Assembly (NCBI RefSeq): GCF_009720525.1
Contig: NZ_CP043930.1
Location: 2,515,501-2,579,500, forward strand
Direction of reading: 5' to 3'
Length of the DNA: 64,000 nt
From: Gimesia benthica
GTDB taxonomy: Bacteria; Planctomycetota; Planctomycetia; Planctomycetales; Planctomycetaceae
Positions within the stretch are counted from its first letter, which is position 1. Every line of letters starts with the position of its first letter. Shown one piece after another: positions 1 to 8,690 of the stretch. The position numbers and the translations under genes were made by a program. The notes under the pieces are model-generated. The model saw only the letters and a list, made by a program, of their open reading frames with translations. It searched no databases and was not told the DNA's origin.

Positions 1-391
1 GGTAGAAGGAGAAACCACGGATCAGCTTGGTACCGAGGGTGGTCGCTGCGTTGATTGTGTTGGCAACTTCTTTCTTAAGGTATTCCTTGAAGGGCACGAA
101 GACGTTGTGTGAACCATCTTCTTTGTCGACCAGTTTGATCTTACCAACGCGGGCACCGATGCTGGTGACATTCATGCCGTACTCATCGTGCAGCTTGAGC
201 AACTGCTTGTATTCGGCTTTGTTCAGATCGACGACATGCTTGACGTTCCCATCCCCGTTCACATCGATAAAGCGGGGGCTGTAGTATTTCAATCCCAGCG
301 CGGAGAGTGCCACCATCTGTTCAACAGCGGTTTTATGATTGGCGGCTTCATCAGCAAAGGCACTTAAAATGACACTTGGATTATCTGACAT
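1..391 (-). CDS. Sugar phosphate isomerase/epimerase-like TIM-barrel protein, N-terminal fragment
   Basis: The reading frame starts at ATG 391-389 on the minus strand and runs off the left edge, so only about 130 residues are present. It opens [16 protein letters not shown] and continues with [15 protein letters not shown] and [12 protein letters not shown], a layout typical of the xylose-isomerase-like TIM-barrel family of sugar phosphate isomerases/epimerases (strand 1 ending in an FADEA-type motif). An AAAGG ribosome binding site lies just upstream of the start. It is on the same strand as the GntR regulator, 263 bp downstream of it. Together with the oxidoreductase and aminotransferase on the other side it suggests sugar or polyol catabolism. 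The substrate cannot be told from this fragment. Confidence 0.75.
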   Translation of the reverse strand, partial: MSDNPSVILSAFADEAANHKTAVEQMVALSALGLKYYSPRFIDVNGDGNVKHVVDLNKAEYKQLLKLHDEYGMNVTSIGARVGKIKLVDKEDGSHNVFVPFKEYLKKEVANTINAATTLGTKLIRGFSFY

Positions 392-654
392 GACGGAGAT
401 TAACCTTTTTTGTTTCTAAATCTAAAGCGGATAAACGTGGAGCAATCAGCACTACTATCGGGGCGGAGACTATTCCACTTTGAAAGTAACCGGCCAGCGC
501 TGCAGAAATTTCGCGTGATTTCCCAGTAAAACAGGACCGCGAAAACAGACCAGTTCCCGGTCATTTTGACAGGTTGGAGCCAAGTTTCAAGAGCTACGCG
601 AAGTTCCCCCCTGCTTTTTCAGAGGCTCGTTAAGAATTCCCTCGCGAACCGTAA

Positions 655-1389
655 TCAGACAATCAAACGATCAGGTCGCATGCGGGAGGCATTACGTAAA
701 TGCATGGTCATCGCGGCAGATGCGGTCTCGGCATCCTGCTGTTTCAGTGAATCGAGGAGCACCAGGTGATCGTAGAGCCCCCGCGTCATGATTTCGGGTG
801 TTTCCCCGGCGGCAGAGTAGGATACCCGTTTATAGCTCCAGCATTTGTGAATGGCTTCACAGATCGGAAGATTACCACAATGGTCGGCGATGCTCAGATG
901 CAGTGCGTAGTCAAAGTTACGGGAAGCGGCGCCCCATTTCTGAACCTGTTCCACAGACTGATCGCCGTCTTCGTACTCCTGCTGACAGGCTTTGACTCCG
1001 GCAGCCAGTTCCTGCAGACGCTGAATTTCTGCAGCGCTGATCCGTCCGGCGGCCATCCCGGCGGCAGATGGTTCGAGCAACAGGCGGAGTTCGTGAATTT
1101 CCACAAGCCAGTTCTCGGCCCCTTCCCGGACGACGGCCCGGTGATTTTTCTGCTGAATCACGATCCCGTCGGCCTGCAGGCGTGCCAGGGCCTGAACGAC
1201 CGGGGTCCGGCTGACGCCGATCTCACGGGCGAGTTGTGTGCTCTTCAGTTCTGTTCCGCCGGGCAGTTCACAGCGAATGATCCGCAGCAGCAGTTTCTGG
1301 TACACCTCATCTACCAGGGAGAGATTCTCGTCTTCCTGAAGTGAGTGCAATTCCGTGGATTCGGTCAGCAAACTTGTCTCTTTATTCAC
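655..1389 (-). CDS. GntR family transcriptional regulator with FCD domain
   Basis: A 244-residue FadR-type regulator. The N-terminal winged helix (about residues 28-95) contains the helix-turn-helix TQLAREIGVSRTPVVQALAR. The C-terminal all-helical FCD domain carries the family's metal-site pattern: Asp and His in FDYALHLSIADH, His in YDHLVLLDSL and His in AMTMHLRNAS. FCD regulators usually bind a small carboxylate or sugar acid and release DNA. It is divergent from the oxidoreductase gene at 1633, and the 243-bp gap holds a promoter overlapped by a perfect 16-bp palindrome, the obvious candidate operator. A likely local repressor of the 1633-4402 operon; effector unknown. Confidence 0.9.
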   Translation of the reverse strand: MNKETSLLTESTELHSLQEDENLSLVDEVYQKLLLRIIRCELPGGTELKSTQLAREIGVSRTPVVQALARLQADGIVIQQKNHRAVVREGAENWLVEIHELRLLLEPSAAGMAAGRISAAEIQRLQELAAGVKACQQEYEDGDQSVEQVQKWGAASRNFDYALHLSIADHCGNLPICEAIHKCWSYKRVSYSAAGETPEIMTRGLYDHLVLLDSLKQQDAETASAAMTMHLRNASRMRPDRLIV

Positions 1390-1483
1390 AGGGATCTCAG
1401 TTTCTCAAGAAATACCGGGGCTGGACTCTGCTACCGGGGCGGGAAAAGCTCGAAATCTTTTCCTCTGCCGCGCATCTGCGGGC

Positions 1484-1512
1484 TTGACAAAACGGTCAAC
1501 CCGCCATAAAGT
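1484..1512 (+). promoter_or_regulatory. Sigma-70-type promoter for the oxidoreductase-aminotransferase operon
   Basis: A perfect TTGACA -35 box at 1484-1489, a 17-bp spacer and TAAAGT as -10 at 1507-1512 (4 of 6 consensus positions). The -10 box and presumed start point lie inside the palindrome at 1508-1523, so occupancy of that site should block transcription. It reads towards the gene at 1633 and gives a leader of roughly 110 nt. Confidence 0.6.
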
Positions 1513-1523
1513 GAATTCACTTT
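1508..1523. promoter_or_regulatory. Candidate GntR operator, perfect 16-bp palindrome
   Basis: AAAGTGAATTCACTTT is an exact inverted repeat placed over the -10 region of the promoter. It sits in the divergent gap between a GntR/FCD regulator and its probable target. GntR regulators bind short palindromes of this size. That it is bound by the neighbouring regulator is an inference. Confidence 0.6.
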
Positions 1524-1606
1524 CAGGCTGTTCGAGGGGGTTCACCAAGCACTACACCCCTGATTATAGCAGGGAACCGCGAATTTACACCTTCGAAAAC
1601 CACATA

Positions 1607-1621
1607 TTTTGAATTCACTTA
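1607..1621. promoter_or_regulatory. Second partial copy of the GntR operator next to the start codon
   Basis: TTTTGAATTCACTTA shares the centre and the whole right half (GAATTCACTT) of the palindrome at 1508-1523, while the left half is degenerate. Centres are 98 bp apart. It ends 11 bp before the ATG at 1633, overlapping the weak ribosome binding region AGGGAT, so it could be a secondary operator. Confidence 0.4.
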
Positions 1622-1632
1622 GGGATTAACTA

Positions 1633-2913
1633 ATGAGTCCAGCAGGAACACTCCCCAAACTGAAAGCCGGCATGGTTGGCTTCGGTATGATCGTCGATGA
1701 AACCTATCGTCCCTTCTTCGAAACGGTTTACAAACAGGACCTCTACCAGCGGTCTACCGGCCCGGTGGAAGTTTCGCTGGATGCAGTGGTCACCCGCACC
1801 GGATCCCGGGCCGAGAAGTACCTGGCAGAGCGCGGCGACAAAGTCGGCGGCTTCCAGAGCTTCGTCGGTGATAACGCCATCGAAGAGATGATCGAAGCGG
1901 GTGTGAACTTCGCCTGTGTCGCGTCTCCCGATGACCGTCACTTCGATGCCTGCAAGAAGCTGCTGGGTGCAGGCGTGCATGTAATCGTGGAAAAGCCCTC
2001 TGTTCTGTCTCTGCAGGAGCTGGACGAACTGGTGGCTCTGGCTGAGAAAAATAATGTGACTGCCAAAGTGGTCTATCACAAGCTGTTCGATCCGGATCAC
2101 AAGCGGATGCGTTCGCTGGTTTATGATGGCGTACTGCAGCATGTGAATAACGGCTACTGCTCGCTGCTGGAACCCAAGGCAATTTCAGGTCAGCAGTTTG
2201 CACAGTGGATTACCGGTCGTAACCCTGGAACCTATGTCGCCGTGCATTACATCAAACTGATCGACTTCTCGTTCGGTGGAAAATTGAAGACCATCACCGC
2301 CGCCGGCCAGCGCGGTCTGGTAGGCGACAAAGATGGCCCGACCTGGGACAGCTGCCAGATGAAGATGGTTTACGAATACGAATCGGGCCGCGAAGCCGCC
2401 TTCGATATTCAGACTTCGTGGGTCACCCCGGATAACTTCCCCGGCTATGTCGAACAGGAAGTTCAGTTCCGCTTCGACAATGGTCTGTGGAACGGTCACT
2501 CCCGTAAACGTGGTGTGGAATGCACCGTGGAAGACAAAACGCCGAACGAGATCAAGAACTCTTTGAACAACCACTTCAACGCTCCATTTGTAGAACCCTG
2601 GAACGAACGTTCGCAGCGGGGTTATGGAATTGAAGTGATCGAACAGTTTGCGAAAGAAGTTGCCCAGGTGGAATTCGGCGGTCCCGAATCGGAACGGGCA
2701 GAACGCCTGGCGCAGATTCGATCGCTGGACTACAACGACCTGTCGGCGGATCGTCAGACCGTGGCCGCCGTCCAGGCACTCGAAGCCATTCTGGAAAAAC
2801 GGGCTGCAGGCGAACCGGATTGCGTCGTGCGTGTAAACGACGAGAACGGTGGCCTGGTGCTCTATCGTCCTGGTTCGAGCGAATTCGAAGTGCTCTACGA
2901 AGGCACCGTTTAA
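1633..2913 (+). CDS. Gfo/Idh/MocA family NAD(P)-dependent oxidoreductase
   Basis: A 426-residue dehydrogenase-like protein. The Rossmann nucleotide-binding loop GFGMI is at residues 16-20, and the family's EKP motif (VIVEKPSVLS, about residues 120-122) supplies the conserved lysine. The C-terminal half forms the alpha/beta substrate domain. Members oxidise or reduce sugars, inositols and their derivatives using NAD(P). At 426 residues it is longer than the usual 330-390. It starts 49 bp downstream of a regulatory half-site and is followed after 82 bp by a class III aminotransferase, probably co-transcribed. The pairing suggests formation or removal of an amino group on a keto-sugar or inositol-type substrate; this is inference. 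Confidence 0.85.
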   Translation: MSPAGTLPKLKAGMVGFGMIVDETYRPFFETVYKQDLYQRSTGPVEVSLDAVVTRTGSRAEKYLAERGDKVGGFQSFVGDNAIEEMIEAGVNFACVASPDDRHFDACKKLLGAGVHVIVEKPSVLSLQELDELVALAEKNNVTAKVVYHKLFDPDHKRMRSLVYDGVLQHVNNGYCSLLEPKAISGQQFAQWITGRNPGTYVAVHYIKLIDFSFGGKLKTITAAGQRGLVGDKDGPTWDSCQMKMVYEYESGREAAFDIQTSWVTPDNFPGYVEQEVQFRFDNGLWNGHSRKRGVECTVEDKTPNEIKNSLNNHFNAPFVEPWNERSQRGYGIEVIEQFAKEVAQVEFGGPESERAERLAQIRSLDYNDLSADRQTVAAVQALEAILEKRAAGEPDCVVRVNDENGGLVLYRPGSSEFEVLYEGTV

Positions 2914-2995
2914 CCCTGCTTGCAGATTCGTGCCCCGGTGCCGGATCAACATTCATTAACCATTGTCATTTACCTGTTATGTAAAAGAGATCATC

Positions 2996-4402
2996 ATGAC
3001 AACTGCCATTCACTTTGATAACGAAAATCAGTCTAACGCGGTGCGGGACGAACTGTTCCAGACCGAACCTCTGGCCCTGCGAACCTTCACCCCCAGCCAG
3101 GCGGTACTGGCCAAATCCGCCGGCTGCTACCACTGGACTCCGGAAGGTCGTCGTCTGTACGACTTCACCTCGGGCGTGCTGGTGGCGAACCTGGGTCACA
3201 ATCCCCGCAGCTGGATGAAGCGGTTCAGCGAATACATGGGCTGGAAGCCGGAACATGTGACCGGCGAAGGGGAAGGCGAATACTTCGAAGCGGTCACCCT
3301 GACTGCTTACAATGCCGTCACCCCGATTGAAACTGAAGCCAGCAAGCGACTGATTGCCAACATTCAGTCTTTTACAGGGGGCAACCGCTGCGACAAAGTC
3401 ATGTGGGCGGCTTCCGGTTCAGAAGCAGTTCAGAAGGCACTCTGGGCCTGTCTGCACCGCGATCCCGCACGGGACATCATCCTCGCAACCCGCTATGGAT
3501 TTCATGGTAAAAAGGGTCTGGCGGGTGCCGTCACCGGTTCGGAAACCGATGCTGATCGCGATCCGCGCGTGAAGTTCATCAGCTTCCCGCGTACCGAATG
3601 CGACGACATGAGCAAGAAGGACGATGTACTGGATACCGCTGCCTACCAGAAAGAACTGGAAGACATGTGGACCGAGTACGGCTCACGGATTAACTGTCTG
3701 ATCACCGAGCCTTACCTGGGCGGTGGGGGCAGTTACCATCCGCAGGTGGCTTACCACAAAGTGCTGCAGGACTTCTGCCGGGCACACGACATCATGCTGA
3801 TCTTAGATGAAGTGCAGGCCAACTTCGGCCGCACCGGTTGCATGTACGCTTTCGAAAAATACCAGGTTGAGCCCGATTTCGTTGTACTGGGTAAAGGCCT
3901 CGGAAACGGCGTGCCTGTGGCTGCAGCCGTGGGTCGCAGCGATGTCATTGCCAGCCTGAAATACGGCGAAGCCTCTGACACCTGGAGTGCCAACCCGCTC
4001 TCTTCCGCATCCGTACTGGCGACACTGGACGAGTTCGAATCGACGGACGTGATGGAGAACACACAGAAGCTGTCTGCTCTCTACACTGAAGGTCTGCTGA
4101 GCCTGAAAGAGACTGGCGTCATCGCCAAGGTCCGCGGCGAAGGCATGGTCTTCGGAATCGAATGTGCCGAACTGGGTGGCAAGACCAGTCAGGAAGTCGC
4201 GATTGATCTGGTCAAGACCTGCTACCTCGGTGAAGAGGGTGGCGACGGCATTCACCTGCTGGGTGCCCTGGCCGGTAACGTGCTTCGCGTCAGTCCACCA
4301 ATGACAATGACCGAAGCGGAAGCGAAAGAATCGATCGCCCTGTTGAAGCGGCTCTGCGAACAGTTGGCTGCTCAACTGCAGGAAGCTCCTGCCTCCGCTT
4401 AA
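2996..4402 (+). CDS. Class III PLP-dependent aminotransferase
   Basis: A 468-residue aminotransferase of fold type I, class III (the group of acetylornithine, GABA and diaminobutyrate aminotransferases). The aspartate that contacts the pyridine nitrogen is in LILDEVQANFGRTG (about residue 271), and the Schiff-base lysine is in VVLGKGLGNGVP (about residue 300). ATG 2996 was chosen because it follows a purine-rich AAAAGAGA; an upstream in-frame ATG at 2963 would add 11 residues without good support. It is the last gene of the operon and is followed by a strong intrinsic terminator. Amino donor and acceptor are unknown. Confidence 0.9.
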   Translation: MTTAIHFDNENQSNAVRDELFQTEPLALRTFTPSQAVLAKSAGCYHWTPEGRRLYDFTSGVLVANLGHNPRSWMKRFSEYMGWKPEHVTGEGEGEYFEAVTLTAYNAVTPIETEASKRLIANIQSFTGGNRCDKVMWAASGSEAVQKALWACLHRDPARDIILATRYGFHGKKGLAGAVTGSETDADRDPRVKFISFPRTECDDMSKKDDVLDTAAYQKELEDMWTEYGSRINCLITEPYLGGGGSYHPQVAYHKVLQDFCRAHDIMLILDEVQANFGRTGCMYAFEKYQVEPDFVVLGKGLGNGVPVAAAVGRSDVIASLKYGEASDTWSANPLSSASVLATLDEFESTDVMENTQKLSALYTEGLLSLKETGVIAKVRGEGMVFGIECAELGGKTSQEVAIDLVKTCYLGEEGGDGIHLLGALAGNVLRVSPPMTMTEAEAKESIALLKRLCEQLAAQLQEAPASA

Positions 4403-4428
4403 GTGGAGAAGCGATGCATTGAAAATGA

Positions 4429-4462
4429 AACAGGCCCCGTGTGATGCGGGGCCTGTTTTTTT
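4429..4462 (+). terminator. Intrinsic terminator after the aminotransferase gene
   Basis: Perfect 11-bp stem AACAGGCCCCG / CGGGGCCTGTT (4429-4439 and 4447-4457) with a 7-nt loop, running into seven T residues. It lies 26 bp after the stop codon. Confidence 0.92.
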
Positions 4463-4569
4463 GTGTGTCAATTGGTATCGATATCGTGTTTCGCTTTGAC
4501 AATCGAACACAATCAGAGCAGACAGATGAGCAAAGCACTGACTCTCATTCAGGAACGCAACACAGTCAG

Positions 4570-4614
4570 TTTCCTGCTCGCTGCGCTCGGCCCGAATTCC
4601 ATTCGGGCCCACCC
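4570..4614 (+). repeat. Intergenic repeat family A, copy 1
   Basis: A 45-bp element beginning TTTCCTGCTCGCTGCGCTCG and ending in CCCACCC. Its centre is the hairpin GGCCCGAAT-TCC-ATTCGGGCC. Almost identical to the copies at 21989 and 23230; this copy differs in the loop (TCC instead of TGC). Confidence 0.85.
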
Positions 4615-4656
4615 TTCATTTTTTCTCTTTTAATTGATGCGAAGATCAGATTCAGA

Positions 4657-5616
4657 TCAGAGCTGACGCTGGTTGCGCCACTGTTCCATCTGTTCTGCGT
4701 TCATGCCGGGCGGTGGCTGTTGGGTGTTGTCTGTCGGAGCGGAGATGCATCGAGGTGACTGAGGAATTCCGGCGGGTGTCATTCCCTGGGAAACGGCATT
4801 CTGTACGGTTTTCGCCGGCGGCTTCGCTTTGGTGTAAGCGGCCTGTTTGGCAGTTCCCTTCGCACCGGCACTGGAAGAGACGCCAGCCAGCATGAGCCGG
4901 TTCTCTTTTTCGCGGCGGATTTCATCCAGCCAGTATTGGGCTTCGTTGAACTCGGGCTTCAACAGGACGGCCTGTAGAAACTGCTGCTCGCTGGCCTGCA
5001 GTTCGCCACGATCTTTCAGGATGTAACCGATGTTGTAATGTGCTTCCGCTTCGCCGACGGCGCGGATCAGGTGTGGCATTGCACCCTGGTAATCTCCTGA
5101 AGAGGCCATCGCGATTCCCAGCTGATAGCGGATGTTCTTGTCCGCGGGAGCGGCTTTGATTGCTTCGCTCAACAGGGGAATGGCTTTATCCCATTTCTGT
5201 TCGGCGGCATAGAATTGACCAATGCTGGCGCGAACCTGGGGATTCTCGGGTTCCATCTCGAGTGCTTTCTGGAACCCCTTCTCTGCCTCGATTTTGCGAC
5301 CGGCAACCTGGTCCAGGCGTGAGAGTCCGAGTACGGCATCGATCGATTTGGGATTTTCTCCCAGGGCCACCTGATAGGAGGTGCGGGCAGAATCAAGATC
5401 GCCCATCTTTTCCTGCAGCTGGCCGTGTGTCACGTAAAACTTGTCGGGGTGCTTCAGCCTCTTTTTCGCGACGGAAATCTTTTCTTCCAGCGTGTCCGGC
5501 GGCTGATCATTTTTCTTGACGATCTGATCTTTCATGGAAGAACAACCGCTGCAAATCAATAACGCACAGGCGATTCCAGCGAGCCAGGTCTGTTTTGTAA
5601 AACGTGTTACGGGCAT
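4657..5616 (-). CDS. TPR-repeat lipoprotein (TadD/PilF-like)
   Basis: A 319-residue protein with a lipoprotein signal: a basic start, a hydrophobic stretch and ICSGC with the probable lipidated Cys25. Residues about 55-235 form consecutive tetratricopeptide repeats, for example PDKFYVTHGQLQEKMGDLD and AEAHYNIGYILKDRGELQ. The C-terminal 80 residues are Pro/Gln/Ala-rich and low in complexity. It is the last gene of a minus-strand trio after an AAA+ ATPase and a secreted OmpA-like protein. TPR lipoproteins of this size serve as assembly factors in type IV and Tad pili; a Tad link here is only inferred from the neighbours. Confidence 0.85.
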   Translation of the reverse strand: MPVTRFTKQTWLAGIACALLICSGCSSMKDQIVKKNDQPPDTLEEKISVAKKRLKHPDKFYVTHGQLQEKMGDLDSARTSYQVALGENPKSIDAVLGLSRLDQVAGRKIEAEKGFQKALEMEPENPQVRASIGQFYAAEQKWDKAIPLLSEAIKAAPADKNIRYQLGIAMASSGDYQGAMPHLIRAVGEAEAHYNIGYILKDRGELQASEQQFLQAVLLKPEFNEAQYWLDEIRREKENRLMLAGVSSSAGAKGTAKQAAYTKAKPPAKTVQNAVSQGMTPAGIPQSPRCISAPTDNTQQPPPGMNAEQMEQWRNQRQL

Positions 5617-5825
5617 GTGATCCCCTCCATGAGATACAGCAGCGAAACTTTTTTGATTTTCTCAGTCGGTACTCCGAAAATCAGACCTTCTGACGGGTAC
5701 GGCGTTACTGCTGAGGCTTGGCAGAACGTTTCAGTAACCGATACAGAACAGAATGATCATGAGTCAATCGAGGTGTCTGACAGATCTTCGTAACTTCCGA
5801 TCTGACAGGATGTTTGGGATAGGAT

Positions 5826-7370
5826 TTATAACTGACAGAAGAAGCGTTGTGCTGCCTCTGCGATAACTTGAGTGGAAAGAATGGGTTCCTGTCCTTTAAA
5901 TCGACAAATTGACTGAAGAATCTCCAGTAAATCTCTCGGGTCGCTCGAGCGCGGGGACTGACCCTGGTTGTAATAAGTGTCATACAGGTAATCTACAAAG
6001 ACTGGGTCGTACTGCAGATTTCGCTGGTGGCAGCAGAGCTGCGCGATTTCGGTAAACAGTTCCCGTGTGGGGGGACCGATGTGAATCTTGTGACGAATCC
6101 GGCGGAGGAAGGCTTCATCGACCAGGTCTTTGGGATCCAGGTTGGTGGAAAAGACGATCAACTGTTCAAAGGGAACCGCGAACTTCTTACCGGTTGCCAG
6201 CGTGAGATAATCGGTCCGGTCTTCCAGCGGCATAATCCACCGGTTGAGCAGGTCCTTGGGGCTGACCAGTTGCCGGCCGAAGTCGTCAATCAGAAACACG
6301 CCGCCATTGGCTTTGATGTGTAGTGGGGCGGTGTAGAAGTTGCTGGTTTTATTGTAGCGTAAATCCAGCATCTCCAGATTCAGTTCCCCGCCCGTGATGA
6401 CGACCGGACGCCTGATCCGTCGCCAGCGCAAATCAGTTTCCGGTTTACTCCAGTCTTCCATGTCAGGTAGAGAGGTTGCCGTGTGTCGCTGGATGGATGA
6501 CGCATCCAGGAATTCATGGTCGTCTGTCGTCTCATGAATGGTCGGATCGAAGAGGGTGATGATGCTGTTTTCCATCTGCAAAGCATAGGGCACATGGATC
6601 TCGCCGCCCTGCCGATTCAGGAAGCGTCCCAGTCCTTTGGCGATCAGTGTCTTGCCATTACCCGGTGGGCCGTAGATGAAAATAGACCGTCCACTGCAGA
6701 CGGCGGGACCGAGTTCTTCCAGCAGGCCTTCACGAATGATGAAATCGGAAAAGGAATCTTCGAGCCGTTCCGGAGTACAGTCGATGCCGACCACGGTCTG
6801 TAATTGACACTGGCGGACATAGGCATCCAGCGGGACCGGCGCCGGCCCGACATAGCGGCACTGTTCGAACGCTTCCCGGGCGCGGACCCGCCCGAGTTCT
6901 GTTAAATGGAATCGATAGGAAGACCGCCCGATGACATTGCCGGACGTGACTTCGATGCACTTCTCTTCTTTCAGAAAGATCAGAGCCGTATCGATAATGC
7001 TGAACGGCAGATGCGCACTGCGGGAAATTTCGAGCCCGAGGGCACTTCCCTGCAGATACAGCTGTTTGAGTACCAGCCCCGACAACTGCACCAGCGACAG
7101 GCCGGTCTCTTCGAGAGTTTTGGGGGCCGGGATCGCTGCGCCGGGAGAACGCTTGCGCATGCCCGCTGTGCCTGTGATCCGCTGTGCGGAACGGGGCGCG
7201 GTCTCTGCAGGTTTCGGCTGGTCATTTTGCGGAAACAGATCGCTGTACAGATCAGCCACATCCTGTTTGGGGCCAGCGGTGCGGGGCTCATCTGTTGGGG
7301 CATCAGGTTGCGCGCGAAATGCTGCCTCGGCAGCATCCCGCGTTTCATCATCACCAGGTCGATCAATCAT
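5826..7370 (-). CDS. AAA+ ATPase with N-terminal winged-helix-like region
   Basis: A 514-residue protein. The first 85 residues are charged and Pro-rich, probably disordered. Residues about 90-165 look like a winged-helix module. The ATPase core has Walker A GPPGNGKT at 234-241 and Walker B VFLIDDFG at 358-365, followed by an arginine-rich sensor region (LRRIRHKIHIG) and a helical lid. The fold resembles the MoxR/chaperone-type AAA+ group found in planctomycetes. It lies 209 bp upstream of the TPR lipoprotein and 72 bp downstream of a secreted protein gene on the same strand. The role is not known; remodelling of a secretion or pilus complex is one possibility. Confidence 0.85.
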   Translation of the reverse strand: MIDRPGDDETRDAAEAAFRAQPDAPTDEPRTAGPKQDVADLYSDLFPQNDQPKPAETAPRSAQRITGTAGMRKRSPGAAIPAPKTLEETGLSLVQLSGLVLKQLYLQGSALGLEISRSAHLPFSIIDTALIFLKEEKCIEVTSGNVIGRSSYRFHLTELGRVRAREAFEQCRYVGPAPVPLDAYVRQCQLQTVVGIDCTPERLEDSFSDFIIREGLLEELGPAVCSGRSIFIYGPPGNGKTLIAKGLGRFLNRQGGEIHVPYALQMENSIITLFDPTIHETTDDHEFLDASSIQRHTATSLPDMEDWSKPETDLRWRRIRRPVVITGGELNLEMLDLRYNKTSNFYTAPLHIKANGGVFLIDDFGRQLVSPKDLLNRWIMPLEDRTDYLTLATGKKFAVPFEQLIVFSTNLDPKDLVDEAFLRRIRHKIHIGPPTRELFTEIAQLCCHQRNLQYDPVFVDYLYDTYYNQGQSPRSSDPRDLLEILQSICRFKGQEPILSTQVIAEAAQRFFCQL

Positions 7371-7442
7371 GCAACAGCGATACGTTCAAATTAAACGGAG
7401 CAGGAAAAAAGATTTAGAATCAGACGACAGGCGGCACTCGGT

Positions 7443-8138
7443 TCAGTTGCCGCCGTTCGATGCTGTTCCCCCGCCGGGCGTATACAGAATCCGAGGTGGC
7501 AAAATCGAACCGATGTAAGCCCGGTATTTCATGTCCTCTTCGCGTGCGGGGCGTCCGTAAGTCGGTGCGAGACGCAGCATCGTGGGAGGCAGGTTGTCAT
7601 CGCCGGCCATCTGAGAAGCAGCGTACTGCACATTGGCCAGACGTTCCTGGCTTTCAATGGATTCATTGGCCGACTGAACAAAGACGGTACGACGGCTTTC
7701 GGGTGCGTGTGTGAGAATCCATCGGAGATGCATTAAACCGGCTTCGGTTAACTTGTTACTGTCTTTCTCGAAGTGGTACGCATACAACGTGGTCTGGTCG
7801 GCCCAGCCATTGTGCATCTGTCTGTCCATGACATCACGTACGTAAGCCCGGTCTTCACACTGATAAGGGTAAGGCCAGTAGTGGGCGTGATGGTAGCGGT
7901 TCCAGAAGTGCTGCTTGGGTCCGGTCGGCCGGGGATAGGGAGGCCAGAGTTCTCCGAACTTGTATTTCTGTCGCGAGCCAACGGGTCGTGCTGCGCGCTC
8001 GGCCCATTTTGCTTCTTTTTCAGCCTCTTTGCAGGTATCGCAGGACCAGGGCCAACCGGCCTGGGCTTCGTGCCCCTGTGTCAGGCTAAATGCAAAAATC
8101 GCAAGTAGATACGTACTCCATCTGACGGCAGTCGTCAT
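7443..8138 (-). CDS. Secreted protein with weak OmpA-like C-terminal half
   Basis: A 231-residue protein with a Sec signal peptide (TYLLAIFAFSLTQGHEAQAG, cleavage near residue 27). The mature N-terminus is rich in Trp, Tyr and His (WPWSCDTC, HFWNRYHHAHYWPYPYQCED). The segment FEKDSNKLTEAGLMHLRWILTHAPESRRTVFVQSANESIESQERLANV has the spacing of an OmpA peptidoglycan-binding domain (F..S..LT..G...L, then a repeat of residue-counting names), but key family residues cannot all be placed. First gene of a possible three-gene unit with the ATPase and TPR lipoprotein. Function unknown. Confidence 0.75.
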   Translation of the reverse strand: MTTAVRWSTYLLAIFAFSLTQGHEAQAGWPWSCDTCKEAEKEAKWAERAARPVGSRQKYKFGELWPPYPRPTGPKQHFWNRYHHAHYWPYPYQCEDRAYVRDVMDRQMHNGWADQTTLYAYHFEKDSNKLTEAGLMHLRWILTHAPESRRTVFVQSANESIESQERLANVQYAASQMAGDDNLPPTMLRLAPTYGRPAREEDMKYRAYIGSILPPRILYTPGGGTASNGGN

Positions 8139-8690
8139 GCCATCTCCCCCCTGTGTTAGTCAGATTTGGTGTGTCTCCCTCAATCCGCAATCATCATTCG
8201 CGTCAGCCCGACCGCGCATGAATGGAGACAGTCAGTACTGGAGTTATCGGCAGCGAAGAGGTCCGGTCCTGACGGGAAAAACGATTCTGCCGACAGAATG
8301 AGTGAGATAATTTCCCGCTGATGCTGTGCGAAAAGCCTGCTGCGCGACACGCCAAACTGGTTCCCCTGGTGACTCTCTTTTTTTGACAGAGGCAGTTCCC
8401 CCGCGCAGCTTTGTTTAGAAACCACCTCTTCAAAATTTCTTCATAGAACAGGCACTGATGAGGAGCGGATTTCTGTTCTGTGAGCCTGTTAAACTCGTGG
8501 TACGCTCACTACACTTTCGTGTATCGCAAAACTGTTCGGCGCCCGACAGACGGCGGTCACCTGGAATGACCATTTCTATTTTCTCTGAAAACAGTTATTC
8601 TACACACAAGAGACAGAGAAGATCCTGTAATTGATCAGAGCTCTGATCGCAAGTTTTCGTAACCATAGGTCGAAACGAATCGAGATCGAG
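8139..8690. other. Divergent intergenic region between secreted protein and tex
   Basis: 552 bp with no convincing gene. Two overlapping minus-strand frames (8180-8433) show no family features, signal peptide or ribosome binding site. The region should hold the promoters for both flanking genes, but I found no box pair good enough to call. Confidence 0.5.

Noticed and set aside
1355-1612. An 85-residue plus-strand frame in the GntR-oxidoreductase gap
   Set aside because: It overlaps the regulator start, promoter and operator, and has no motif.
8180-8433. Two overlapping minus-strand frames of 76-81 residues
   Set aside because: They overlap each other in different frames and neither has a motif, signal peptide or ribosome site.
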